Part shown: piece after piece, positions 26,650 through 34,982 of the stretch
How the letters are laid out: every line of letters starts with the position of its first letter
Numbering within the stretch: the first letter of the stretch is position 1
From: Chloroflexota bacterium
GTDB lineage: Bacteria; Chloroflexota; Dehalococcoidia; Bin125
Reading direction: 5' to 3'
DNA length: 64,000 nt
NCBI GenBank assembly: GCA_009838915.1
Contig: VXQT01000003.1
Span: 1 to 64,000, forward strand
Program-made: the position numbers and the translations under genes
The notes under the pieces: model-generated
What the model was told of the DNA's origin: nothing
Database searches by the model: none
The model's input: only the letters and a program-made list of their open reading frames with translations

Positions 26650-27036
26650 CTAATCGGACTGCTCGGCCTCTGCAGCGTCGGTGATGAAGCCGAAGCGGCG
26701 GAGGTCGGGGCTGAGGTCGGGGTGGATCTCGACTCGGATGATGGTGACGTAGGGGATAAAGACCTGGACCGGCTCCTCGTTCGCCTCTTCTTGGGTGTGC
26801 AGTGCGACCCACTGGTCGCTGACGCCGGAGATCGCTCGGATGTAGTGGCGCGCGCTGTCGGCGGTGAAGACCTGGACCAGCGGCATCGTGCAGGCGACCT
26901 GGGTGCAGTAGGACTGGATCGCGCTGGGCAGCACTGACTCGAAGAAGTTGCGGTCGAAGGGCGGGCCGGATGGCGAGGGTGTCGGCGCGGATGGGACGGC
27001 GCCGGGCGGCAGGATCAGGGGTGAGCGGTTGACCAT
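26650..27036 (-). CDS. Hypothetical protein, possible LSm/SH3-like barrel
   Basis: A 128-residue protein of no recognised family. After a Pro-rich N-terminal ~30 residues, the core VQVFTADSARHYIRAISGVS followed by DQWVALHTQEEANEEPVQVF and IPYVTIIRVEI has the strand-turn-strand pattern of small LSm/Hfq- or SH3-like barrels that end in IPY..I..VE. This fold guess is from pattern only. It lies 79 bp upstream of the methylase gene on the same strand. The start MVNRSPLILPP at 27036 is chosen because upstream codons are Arg-rich noise. Confidence 0.5.
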   Translation of the reverse strand: MVNRSPLILPPGAVPSAPTPSPSGPPFDRNFFESVLPSAIQSYCTQVACTMPLVQVFTADSARHYIRAISGVSDQWVALHTQEEANEEPVQVFIPYVTIIRVEIHPDLSPDLRRFGFITDAAEAEQSD

Positions 27037-27104
27037 GGGGCGGCTCTCCTCCCGTGGTGGTGGTCTGTCGTGACGGAGGGTAGCTGAGCGTTTGCGTGGG
27101 GCGT

Positions 27105-27156
27105 GCCCCCCTCTGTCACTACGTGACATCTCCCCCCGCGGAGCGGGGGGAGAGGG
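27105..27156 (+). repeat. Two-stem-loop palindromic repeat, copy 2
   Basis: In this copy the first hairpin is TGTCAC-TAC-GTGACA instead of TGCC-TTC-GGCA, so pairing is kept and extended although the bases differ. The second stem is CTCCCCCCGC-GGA-GCGGGGGGAG. A further hairpin, CTCCCGC-GTA-GCGGGGAG, follows at 27168-27185. It lies in the gap between two divergent genes. Confidence 0.8.
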
Positions 27157-27250
27157 AAGAGCTGCCGCTCCCGCGTAGCGGGGGAGATGGTGTTTGGGCG
27201 GGATTGGTTAGCATGGGCTGAACCTGAGCGTTGGATGGATTGAGTTGAGC

Positions 27251-28960
27251 ATGACCTACGACATCGTGATCCGGGGCGGGACCATTGTGGATGGTTCGGG
27301 GGCTCCTCGGTACCAGGCGGACATTGCCATTGAGGGCGACCGGATTGCCTCGATTGGGCGGATTCCGGAGCGGGGCGCAGAGGAGGTCGATGCCCGCGGG
27401 CTGATCGTCTCGCCGGGCTTCATCGACGGACACACGCACTTCGACGCGCAGATCTCCTGGGATCCGTACGGCACCTCGAGCTGCTACCACGGCGTGACCT
27501 CGGTGATCATGGGCAACTGCGGATTCACGCTGGCGCCCTGTCATCCCGACGACCAGGACATCCTGATGCGCACGCTGGAGGCGGTCGAGGATATTCCCGC
27601 CGCAGCACAGCGGGTGGGCGTCGACTGGACCTGGCAAACGTTCCCTGAGTTCATGCAGTTCCTGCAGGACAAGCCCAAGGGGCTGAACTACGGCGGCTAT
27701 GTGGGTCACACGGCGCTGCGCACCTACGTGATGCGCGAGCGGGCGTTTACGGACCCGGCCTCGGACGATGAGATTGGTCAGATGGCCGAGATCCTCAAGG
27801 AGGGCGTGCAGGCCGGCGGGATGGGACTCTCGACGACTCGCTCGCCGGCGCACAAGACGCGCGAGGGCGCGCCGGTGCCGTCGCGGCTGGCGAGCTGGGA
27901 CGAGGTTCGGCAACTGGTCATGGCCCTCAGCGAGATTAATCGCGGGGTGGTGGAGATCAGCGGCGAGCCGACGATGGGCCAGGACCCGGACGATCCGAAC
28001 CACTACGAGCGCCGCTTCCGCGACCTGGCGATCGATTCGGGCCGGCCGATGTTCTTCCCGGCGCTGCACAGTCGCCGGGCGGAGCCGGGCACCTGGAAAC
28101 GCTTCTTCGATCGTGCCCGGGAAGCCGCGGGCGAAGGCGGTAGGATGTTCGGCCAGGCCCACTCGCGCGAGCTCTGCACGAACTGGTCGTGGCGCACGGA
28201 GATGCCCTTCGACCGGCTCTCGATGTGGCGCGACATCCGCAAGCTGCCGCTGGACGAGCAGATGACGCTGCTGCAGGACCCGGATGTCGTGGAGCAGCTC
28301 GTGCACATCGCCAACACCGAGGAAGAGGACTTCTCGACGGTGATGCCGGCGCAGGCGCGCAAGCCGTCGGACTGGGACTGGGTGTTCATCCTTGATCACG
28401 TCGACGGCACGCCCAACCGGCGGCTGGGCGAGGTCGCTCGCGAGCGCGAAGAAGACCCGGTCAAGACGATGATCGACGTCGGCGTCGAGCAGGCGCTGGA
28501 CACGCTCTACATGGTGCCGCTGGCCAACGAGAACCAGGACACGGTGCTCGAGATCATGCGTGAGCCGCGATCGCTGGTGACCTTCTCCGACGGCGGCGCG
28601 CACGTGTCGCAGATCATGGACTCGTCGCTGCAGACGCACGTGCTGTCGCACTGGGTGCGCAACTCCGGCGAGGTCACGCTCGAACAGGGCGTCAAGTATC
28701 TGACCTGGGACATGGCGACGGCATGGGAGCTGCCCGACCGCGGCTTGCTGCGTCGCGGCTACAAGGCCGACATGATCCTGTTCGACCTGGACACGGTAGG
28801 GCCGGAGCGTCCGACGGTCGAGCACGACCTGCCCGCCGGACAGCGCCGCCTGGTGCAGAAGGCCCGGGGCTACCACATGTCGATCGTCAACGGCGGCATT
28901 ACGATGCGCGACGGGGAACCGACGGGTGTGACGTCGGGCCAGGTGCTGACCTCGGTCTAA
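27251..28960 (+). CDS. N-acyl-D-amino-acid deacylase/amidohydrolase-3 family protein
   Basis: A 569-residue metal-dependent amidohydrolase. It has IVIRGGTIVDGSGAPRYQAD (composite domain strand), IVSPGFIDGHTHFDAQ (metal HxH), VGHTALRTYVM, GGMGLSTTRSPAH, and VTFSDGGAHVSQIMD (metal Asp). This is the D-aminoacylase-like group that cleaves N-acyl or dihydropyrimidine-like amides, but the natural substrate is unclear. The ATG at 27251 gives MTYDIVIRGG. An LLM monooxygenase gene begins 7 bp after the stop. Confidence 0.85.
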   Translation: MTYDIVIRGGTIVDGSGAPRYQADIAIEGDRIASIGRIPERGAEEVDARGLIVSPGFIDGHTHFDAQISWDPYGTSSCYHGVTSVIMGNCGFTLAPCHPDDQDILMRTLEAVEDIPAAAQRVGVDWTWQTFPEFMQFLQDKPKGLNYGGYVGHTALRTYVMRERAFTDPASDDEIGQMAEILKEGVQAGGMGLSTTRSPAHKTREGAPVPSRLASWDEVRQLVMALSEINRGVVEISGEPTMGQDPDDPNHYERRFRDLAIDSGRPMFFPALHSRRAEPGTWKRFFDRAREAAGEGGRMFGQAHSRELCTNWSWRTEMPFDRLSMWRDIRKLPLDEQMTLLQDPDVVEQLVHIANTEEEDFSTVMPAQARKPSDWDWVFILDHVDGTPNRRLGEVAREREEDPVKTMIDVGVEQALDTLYMVPLANENQDTVLEIMREPRSLVTFSDGGAHVSQIMDSSLQTHVLSHWVRNSGEVTLEQGVKYLTWDMATAWELPDRGLLRRGYKADMILFDLDTVGPERPTVEHDLPAGQRRLVQKARGYHMSIVNGGITMRDGEPTGVTSGQVLTSV

Positions 28961-28966
28961 CCCAAC

Positions 28967-30034
28967 GTGCGCATTCCCAAGTTCGGCATCAACCGACAGG
29001 ACGCCGAGTCGGTCGCGCGGTTTGCGACGGATGCCGCCCGCATTGAGGAGTTGGGTTGGGACTGCGTCTGGCTGCCGGACTCGCAGCTGCGGCGCCGGGA
29101 CACGTACGTGTTGCTGGCCGCGGCGGCGCAGGCGACCGAGTCAATCCAACTGGGCACGCTGCTGGTCAATCCGGTCACGCGGCATCCGTCGGTGACGGCG
29201 TCGTCGATTGCGACGGTCGAGGAACTCGCTCCAGGTCGCGTGGCGCTCGGGTTCGGCGCGGGCGACACGGCGGTCCGGCTCAGCGGCCTGCGGCCCGCGC
29301 GCGTCGCTGAGATGGAGGACGCGATTGTCCTGATGCGCTCGCTGTTGGCCGGCGAGCGAGTCGAAGTGGGCGCGGAGCGTCCGTCGTACCTACCGTTTCA
29401 CCGACCCGTGCCGGTCTGGCTGACGGCGGGCGGTCCGCGCACGCTGGAGATGGGCGGCCGCGTCGCGGACGGCGTCTTCATGCGGGTGGGAACGCACCAG
29501 GCGACGATTGCGGACACGGTCGCGAAGATCAGGCGCGGCGCGGAGAGTGCCGGGCGTGATCCGTTGTCGATTCCGCTGGGGATCATCTTTCATACCGTGC
29601 TCTTCGACGACCCGGACGAGGCCCTGCTGATGGGCAAGGCGATGGCGGCGGGCTACTACGAATACTCGCCAATGCTGTTCGAGCCGCCGGGTCTGCGCTG
29701 GGACGGTCCCGATCCTGAGGCGCTCAAGCACGAACGCGGTGTCTGGCCCGACTTCCACCACGATCCGGACCTGCTCAAGGCCGGACGCGCGGTCGACTTC
29801 CTGGATGAGTTCCACGCTGACGCATTCTCCCTGCATGGAACAGCCAAGCAGGTGGCCGAGCAGTTGGTGTCGGTGCTGGCTGAGGCTGCACGCAATGGGA
29901 TCGAGTTCGAGCACGTCGTACTGCATCCGATCCCGAATCCACCGGCGCCGGACGACGCGTCAGACGGATACACCGTCCGCGTCGCGCAGGAGATTCTGCC
30001 CTGGGTGCGGGAGCGGCTAGCCTCGAAGTCCTAA
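28967..30034 (+). CDS. LLM-class flavin-dependent oxidoreductase
   Basis: A 355-residue luciferase-like protein of the shorter F420/FMN type. It opens with MRIPKFGINRQDAES, has ELGWDCVWLPDSQL, LGTLLVNPVTRHPSVTASSI, ELAPGRVALGFGAGDTAVR and a central PVPVWLTAGGPRTLEMGGRVADG typical of flavin or F420 binding. The GTG start is 7 bp after the amidohydrolase stop, so the two are probably co-expressed in one catabolic step. Substrate not known. Confidence 0.88.
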   Translation: MRIPKFGINRQDAESVARFATDAARIEELGWDCVWLPDSQLRRRDTYVLLAAAAQATESIQLGTLLVNPVTRHPSVTASSIATVEELAPGRVALGFGAGDTAVRLSGLRPARVAEMEDAIVLMRSLLAGERVEVGAERPSYLPFHRPVPVWLTAGGPRTLEMGGRVADGVFMRVGTHQATIADTVAKIRRGAESAGRDPLSIPLGIIFHTVLFDDPDEALLMGKAMAAGYYEYSPMLFEPPGLRWDGPDPEALKHERGVWPDFHHDPDLLKAGRAVDFLDEFHADAFSLHGTAKQVAEQLVSVLAEAARNGIEFEHVVLHPIPNPPAPDDASDGYTVRVAQEILPWVRERLASKS

Positions 30035-30062
30035 GCGACGCGCACTGGAAGTGGAGCTGGGT

Positions 30063-30779
30063 ATGACCGACCTGAGCAACGTGAAGGCGCTGGCCTGGGA
30101 TGTCGGCGGGACGATCTTCGACTGGCACCACACGATCAAGGGCGAGGTCTCGGCGATCGCCGAGGCGCAGGGCGTCGAATTGGACGCCGCCGCCTTCACG
30201 AACATGTGGCGCTTCACGATGTTCAAGCGGTTGCAGTTGGTGCGTCGCGGCGACCTGCCCTGGCTGAACGCGGATCAACTGCATCGGCGCGTGTTGGATG
30301 AGGTAATGGACGCGCATCCACAGGTCACGCTCGACCCGAGCGAACGCGATGAGCTCAATCAGGTCTGGCACCGGATGGACTGCTGGCCGGGCTCGGCCGA
30401 GTGCCTGGAGGCGTTGAGGTCGCGTTACAGGGTGACGGTGCTGACCGTGATGTCCTGGGCGATCGCGGTCGACTGCAGCAAGCACAATGGGATTAGCTGG
30501 GATGGCATCCTGTCGTGCGAGTTCCTGGGTCACTACAAGCCCGAGCCGGAGGCCTACCAGGCCAGCGCCCGGTTGCTGGGTCTGGACATCTCCGAGGTGA
30601 TGATGTGCGCCGCCCACAAGGGCGACCTACAGGCGGCGGCGCGAGCCGGCATGCCGACCGCATACGTCCCGGTCGTCGGCGAGCGCGGCGAAGGCAACGA
30701 CCCGGATCTCTCGCCCGACCCCTCCTTCACCGTCAACGCCACCGACTTCGCCGACCTCAGTCGGCAGTTGCTGGCCTGA
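30063..30779 (+). CDS. HAD-superfamily hydrolase (haloacid-dehalogenase type II-like)
   Basis: A 238-residue HAD protein. The nucleophile loop is LAWDVGGTIFDWHH; the single Asp followed by GGT matches dehalogenase-type enzymes rather than phosphatases with DxDGT. The remaining motifs are LTVMSWAIAVDCS (motif II), HYKPEPEAYQAS (Lys) and MMCAAHKGDLQAAARAGM (acidic loop). GGAG at 30053 fits the ATG at 30063 better than the GTG at 30051. It follows the LLM gene by 28 bp. Substrate unknown. Confidence 0.8.
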   Translation: MTDLSNVKALAWDVGGTIFDWHHTIKGEVSAIAEAQGVELDAAAFTNMWRFTMFKRLQLVRRGDLPWLNADQLHRRVLDEVMDAHPQVTLDPSERDELNQVWHRMDCWPGSAECLEALRSRYRVTVLTVMSWAIAVDCSKHNGISWDGILSCEFLGHYKPEPEAYQASARLLGLDISEVMMCAAHKGDLQAAARAGMPTAYVPVVGERGEGNDPDLSPDPSFTVNATDFADLSRQLLA

Positions 30780-30788
30780 ACAGGAAAG

Positions 30789-31532
30789 TCAGGCCAGGCC
30801 GCCGCCGTCGACGATGAACTCGGCTCCGGTGCTGAAGCTGGACTCGTCGGAGGCGAGGTAGAGGGCCAGGTAGGCGACCTCGGACGGGTCGGCTGCTCGC
30901 CTCAGCGGGGTGTTGCGGAGGAATCGTTCGCTGTCGGCCTCGAAGCCGGGCACCTGGTGCAGCATCATCGTGTCGATTGGGCCGGGATGAATGCTGTTGA
31001 CGCGGATGTTGTAGCGCCCCCACTCGCGGGCGGCGACCTTGGTCATGCCGCGCACGGCGAACTTGCTGGCGGTGTAGGCGATTGATCCCGGTCCGCCGCG
31101 GAAGCCGGCGGTCGAGGAGATGTTGACGACCGAGCCGGCCTGTTGCGCCATCATCTGCGGTCCGACCGCCTTCATCCCCAGCCAGACGCCGATCTGGTTG
31201 ATTTCAATCACCTGGCGGTACATGTCCTGGGTCATCTCGACGATCGGGGCGTTGCGGTAGATGCCGGCGTTGTTGACGAGCGCGTCGAGGCGACCATGCT
31301 GGTCGACGATATCGGCGACGAGCGCGTGCCAGGCATCCTCGTCGGTGACGTCGAGATGGTGATAGCTCGCCGCGTCGCCGATTGCGGCAGCAGTCTGCGC
31401 GCCGTCGTCGTCCAGCACGTCGGCGATGATCACGCGCGCGCCCTCGGCGGCGAAGAGCTCTGCCTCGGCGGCTCCCTGGCCTCGCGATCCGCCCGTGACG
31501 AGCGTGACCTTGTCCTTGAGTCGGTCGACCAT
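30789..31532 (-). CDS. Short-chain dehydrogenase/reductase
   Basis: A 247-residue classical SDR, resembling 3-alpha-(20-beta)-hydroxysteroid and levodione-type enzymes. It shows VTLVTGGSRGQGAAEAELFA, a LDALVNNAGIYRN motif, the catalytic VVNISSTAGFRG Ser and AYTASKFAVRGMT (YxxxK). AAGGAG precedes the ATG at 31532. It is convergent with the HAD gene and divergent from the next SDR, with repeat copy 3 in between. Confidence 0.9.
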   Translation of the reverse strand: MVDRLKDKVTLVTGGSRGQGAAEAELFAAEGARVIIADVLDDDGAQTAAAIGDAASYHHLDVTDEDAWHALVADIVDQHGRLDALVNNAGIYRNAPIVEMTQDMYRQVIEINQIGVWLGMKAVGPQMMAQQAGSVVNISSTAGFRGGPGSIAYTASKFAVRGMTKVAAREWGRYNIRVNSIHPGPIDTMMLHQVPGFEADSERFLRNTPLRRAADPSEVAYLALYLASDESSFSTGAEFIVDGGGLA

Positions 31533-31564
31533 GTGTCAGCTCCTTTGCTGTGGCGGTTGCGGCG

Positions 31565-31614
31565 TGCCCCCCTCTGCCTTCGGCATCTCCCCCCAACCGA
31601 GTTGGGGGGAGAAG
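31565..31614 (+). repeat. Two-stem-loop palindromic repeat, copy 3
   Basis: The first hairpin is TGCC-TTC-GGCA. The second stem is CTCCCCCCAAC-CGA-GTTGGGGGGAG, where both arms differ from the CGC/GCG of other copies and still pair. This compensatory change supports selection on RNA or DNA folding. The copy lies between two divergent SDR genes. Confidence 0.85.
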
Positions 31615-31717
31615 GATCGGAAGAGGAGTGATGGGCGAAGTCTAGAGAGTCGCCGACTGGCGGCCCCTGCGTATCCTACGAATTGGCGAATCAAACTCAG
31701 TCTTAGGAGGACGACAT

Positions 31718-32572
31718 ATGGCAGGACGAATCGACGGCAAGGTGGCGGTGATTACGGGCGGCGCGAGCGGGATTGGCGAAGGCTCGGTGCGGCTGTTCGC
31801 AGAGGAAGGCGGACGGGTGGTCGTGTCCGACATCCAGGACGAGCGCGGACATGCCCTGGTGGAGTCGATCGGCGGCGATACGAGTTACGTCCACGCCGAT
31901 GTCTCGGTCGAGTCCGATGTGCAGGGCGCGGTGGCCCACGCAATCGATCGTTTCGGCCGGATCGACGCAATCTTCAACAACGCCGGATACGCGGGTGCAC
32001 TGGGTGGCCTGACCGAGGTCGAAGAGGACGAGTACGACCAGACGATGGACGGGCTGCTCAAGGGCGTGTTCTTCGGGATCAAGCACGCCGCGCGGGCGAT
32101 GCAGGCGCAGGGCGACGGCGGTTCAATCGTGTCGACCGCATCGATCGCAGGCGTAGGCGCGGGCAATGGACCTGCCGTCTACAGCGTCGCCAAGGCGGCG
32201 GTGATGCATCTGACCAAGGTCGCCGCGTACGACCTGGGCGAGTTCGGCATCCGCGTCAACTGCATCTGCCCGGGCGGAATCGCGACGCCGATCTTCGCCA
32301 AGTCGCTTGGACTCTCGGCGGAGGAAGCGGACAAGACGGTGGAAGCGGTCGGGCAGATAATGGGTCGGTTCCAGCCAATCCAGCGCTCGGGTCAACCGGC
32401 CGACATCGCGCACGCGGCGCTCTGGTTGTCGAGCGACGATGCGTCGTTCGTGACCGGCCATGCACTCGTGGTCGACGGCGGCGCAACGCTGGGGCGTCCG
32501 CGCGATGGCAGCTTCGGCGAAGGCATGGAGCAGATGTTCGCTGCGCTGGGCCTCGAAGTCCCGACGCAGTAG
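31718..32572 (+). CDS. Short-chain dehydrogenase/reductase
   Basis: A 284-residue classical SDR with VAVITGGASGIGEGSVRLFA, IDAIFNNAGYAGA, the catalytic Ser in IVSTASIAGVGAGN, and AVYSVAKAAVMHLTK (YxxxK). The C-terminal 30 residues after VVDGGATLGRP are longer than in the minimal fold. TTAGGAGG before the ATG is a strong ribosome-binding site. It is followed 42 bp later by an MFS transporter, and so may act on a substrate taken up by it. Confidence 0.9.
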   Translation: MAGRIDGKVAVITGGASGIGEGSVRLFAEEGGRVVVSDIQDERGHALVESIGGDTSYVHADVSVESDVQGAVAHAIDRFGRIDAIFNNAGYAGALGGLTEVEEDEYDQTMDGLLKGVFFGIKHAARAMQAQGDGGSIVSTASIAGVGAGNGPAVYSVAKAAVMHLTKVAAYDLGEFGIRVNCICPGGIATPIFAKSLGLSAEEADKTVEAVGQIMGRFQPIQRSGQPADIAHAALWLSSDDASFVTGHALVVDGGATLGRPRDGSFGEGMEQMFAALGLEVPTQ

Positions 32573-32614
32573 CCGGCTTCCCTGCGTCGTCATTCCCGCG
32601 AATCGCGCCAGCGC

Positions 32615-33970
32615 ATGACCATTTTCGGCCGACCGGTGTTCTATGGCTGGGTGATCGTCGTCGCTGCGTTCATGGCGCAGTTTGTCGCGGTGGGGGTGCA
32701 AACGTCGGTCGCTGCGGTGTTTGCGCCGGAAATGGTTGCCGAGTTCGGCTGGTCCCGCTTCCAGTTTTTCTTCGCAGACACGATCGGCCAACTGCTGTTG
32801 ATGGTGATCGGGTTCATGCTTGGGCCTCGAGTGGATCGCTTCGGGGCAAGGCCGATCATGCTGGGCGCGGCGGTGGTCTGCATTCCGGCCCTGGTGCTGA
32901 TGAGCCAGGTCGACGAGTACTGGCAGTACATCGTGGTGCGCGGGGTGTTCCTGGTCACCGCGGCGTCCGTGTCGGGCTTCCTGGTGGTGTCGATCGCTGT
33001 CTCGAAGTGGTTCGTGGTGAAACGCGGTCAGGCGCTTGGCTGGACCTCAATGGGCGTCTCCATGGCCGGACTGTTCTGGCCGACCTTTACGGCTGCGATT
33101 CTGATTGAGCCGCTCGGTTGGCGCACGGCGTGGGTCGTGCTCGCCCTTTGCTATGCGGTGATCTTCTTGCCCTCGGCGCTACTCATGCGGCGTCGGCCCG
33201 AGGACCACGGGTTGCTGCCAGACGGCGGTCCGACGCAGCTCAGTCCGGAACAGATTCAACAGGCCGCGCATGACGAATCAACGTCGTTGACCCGATCAGA
33301 GGCGCTCAGGTCGAGCAGCTTCTACCTGATCGTGCTGATCTTCGGGATTTCCGTTGTCGGAATCTTCGCCATTCTGTTGAACGGCGTGTTCTTTCTCAGA
33401 GAACACGGATTGAGCGCGGCCCAGGCGCCGCTTGCAGTAGGCGCCTTCTCGCTGTTCTCCATGTTGACCAAGCCGCCCTGGGGTTGGGCGCTGGATCGCT
33501 GGGATACACGCGTGGTGGGTTTTGTCTCGTTCGCGCTGGGCGCCATTGGATTCGTGTTGGTGATCAATGCCGGACCGACAGGCAGCTTCGCCATCATCGC
33601 GGGAGCGCTAGCGATCATGGGCGCGGGCATCGGCGGCAACATCCCGATCCAGGACATGTTCTGGGCCGAGTACTTCGGCCGCCGCTACCTGGGCGCGGTA
33701 CGGGCGGTCGGCTTTCCAGTGGCGATGGGCATCAGTGCCCTGACACCCTCGCTCGTCGCGCTGGCGTATGACGTCATCGGATCGTACGACTACGCCTTCT
33801 ACGTGTGCTCGGGGCTGTGGGCGGCGTCCGCGCTGCTCTGCCTGCTGTTGCGGCTGCCGGCCAAGCGGCGGACTCCGTTGCAGGCATTGGTGCGGGCGGT
33901 GGCGGCATGGATCACGCCGTCGACGAATCCTGCAGCCCGACCGGCAGAACAGAAGCGGGGTGTCGGTTAA
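32615..33970 (+). CDS. MFS transporter (monocarboxylate/oxalate-formate antiporter-like)
   Basis: A 451-residue membrane protein with 12 predicted hydrophobic segments. It opens FGRPVFYGWVIVVAAFMAQF, as in many bacterial MCT-like carriers, with the loop GPRVDRFGARPIML, a charged mid-loop (DESTSLTRSEALRSSSFY), and WAEYFGRRYLGAVRAVGFPV. Such proteins move monocarboxylates or related anions. The preceding SDR and nearby catabolic genes fit uptake of an organic acid, but the substrate is unknown. Its stop is followed by a strong hairpin. Confidence 0.87.
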   Translation: MTIFGRPVFYGWVIVVAAFMAQFVAVGVQTSVAAVFAPEMVAEFGWSRFQFFFADTIGQLLLMVIGFMLGPRVDRFGARPIMLGAAVVCIPALVLMSQVDEYWQYIVVRGVFLVTAASVSGFLVVSIAVSKWFVVKRGQALGWTSMGVSMAGLFWPTFTAAILIEPLGWRTAWVVLALCYAVIFLPSALLMRRRPEDHGLLPDGGPTQLSPEQIQQAAHDESTSLTRSEALRSSSFYLIVLIFGISVVGIFAILLNGVFFLREHGLSAAQAPLAVGAFSLFSMLTKPPWGWALDRWDTRVVGFVSFALGAIGFVLVINAGPTGSFAIIAGALAIMGAGIGGNIPIQDMFWAEYFGRRYLGAVRAVGFPVAMGISALTPSLVALAYDVIGSYDYAFYVCSGLWAASALLCLLLRLPAKRRTPLQALVRAVAAWITPSTNPAARPAEQKRGVG

Positions 33971-33975
33971 CGCAA

Positions 33976-34006
33976 CGAGTCCGTCGCCTCCCGGGCGACG
34001 GACTCG
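33976..34006. terminator. Strong bidirectional terminator-like hairpin
   Basis: CGAGTCCGTCGCC and GGCGACGGACTCG form a perfect 13 bp stem around TCCCG. It is exactly between the convergent stops of the MFS gene (33970) and the secreted protein gene (34037). A bidirectional terminator is the simplest reading despite the absence of a long T-run. Confidence 0.7.
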
Positions 34007-34036
34007 CAGTGAATCGGTCGACTTGGTTGGTCTCGA

Positions 34037-34837
34037 TTAGGGAGTGTCGTCGCAGCCCGGATCACGCCCCAGTCGAACGACACTCTGGCTGCTGCCAGGC
34101 CGCTCGATCTCAATCGGAGTGCTTGGCAGCCAACGATTGTGCGTGACGGATGAGCGGAACACCCTGCCCCTGGGCAGGAAGTCGTCGTGACCATCGACGC
34201 GGACCCCGAAGATGACGCTGCCATTATCCCGTTTGCAGGCGATGACTCGCACCCAGAACCCATCCCCGGCATCTATCGGACTACTTTGCAGCCAACTGTT
34301 GCTCCGCTCGTTTGGGCCCAGGTATCTGGCCCTCGGTGGCGGATCGATATCGACGCCGCCGACGCGGATGTTGAACTCCAGGGTGCGCAGCGCTCGAGTC
34401 GGGTGCAATCGAGCGATCACGCGGATTTCCTTGGTGAGTACAGGCCTGAAGTCGGCGATCGAGAGGCCTTCGTCCGGGAACTCCGCCTCAATCACATCGA
34501 GAGGATTGGTCTCGCGGATTGTGGCGCCAAGGGTCAATCGGAGCACCACTGTTCGCGCGTCGTCGGGACTGATCGCCAAGCTCCACGATCCGTCGGGATT
34601 GACCAGCCCGCCACCCTCGATGGCGGGCAGCACCTCCACACCGTCCTGGTTTACGGCTGTGATCGTGGCTCCGCTGTACTGTCCGGCGTCCCGGCCCCAG
34701 AAGAGGTGCGGCAACTTCGGTTGCCCCTGGGCGTCGACGACAGCGGCGAACATGGCGAGCACGACCACGGCGCCGAACAGCGCCGCGAGGCCGGCCACTC
34801 GGCGCCGTGTCAGGACTGCGAACAGTTGACTCTTCAT
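34037..34837 (-). CDS. Secreted protein of unknown function
   Basis: A 266-residue protein with a signal peptide: basic SQLFAVLTRRRVAG, hydrophobic LAALFGAVVVLAMFAAVV, then a probable cleavage after DA-Q. The mature part has an IPR-like strand-rich segment (YSGATITAVNQDGVEVLPAI) resembling carboxypeptidase-regulatory or Ig-like repeats seen in exported proteins, but I do not recognise a family. GGAGGAG seven bases upstream decides the ATG at 34837. No anchor is visible. It is likely released to the envelope or the medium. Confidence 0.65.
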   Translation of the reverse strand: MKSQLFAVLTRRRVAGLAALFGAVVVLAMFAAVVDAQGQPKLPHLFWGRDAGQYSGATITAVNQDGVEVLPAIEGGGLVNPDGSWSLAISPDDARTVVLRLTLGATIRETNPLDVIEAEFPDEGLSIADFRPVLTKEIRVIARLHPTRALRTLEFNIRVGGVDIDPPPRARYLGPNERSNSWLQSSPIDAGDGFWVRVIACKRDNGSVIFGVRVDGHDDFLPRGRVFRSSVTHNRWLPSTPIEIERPGSSQSVVRLGRDPGCDDTP

Positions 34838-34982
34838 TCTCGGCTCCTCCTTGCCCGCACCCGCCGTGCTTGGAGTTAGTTGACGATAGTTTATCGCGAG
34901 GCTGCCGCTCAAACGGCTGAGGCACGCAGAGGCTCGTCGATTTTGCGCTCAGCTAACGCAGGTGGAGCCGTCGTCTCGACGA

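Noticed and set aside
20483-27036. A transposon or prophage in the accessory stretch
   Set aside because: No transposase, integrase, phage structural gene, terminal repeats or tRNA attachment site was seen.
27119-28876. A 585-codon minus-strand open frame opposite the amidohydrolase
   Set aside because: Arg/His/Leu-rich, no domain, and the sense strand has clear metal-binding motifs.
31426-33108. A 560-codon plus-strand open frame over the SDR and the start of the MFS gene
   Set aside because: Out of frame with two well-supported genes and extremely Arg/Gly-rich.
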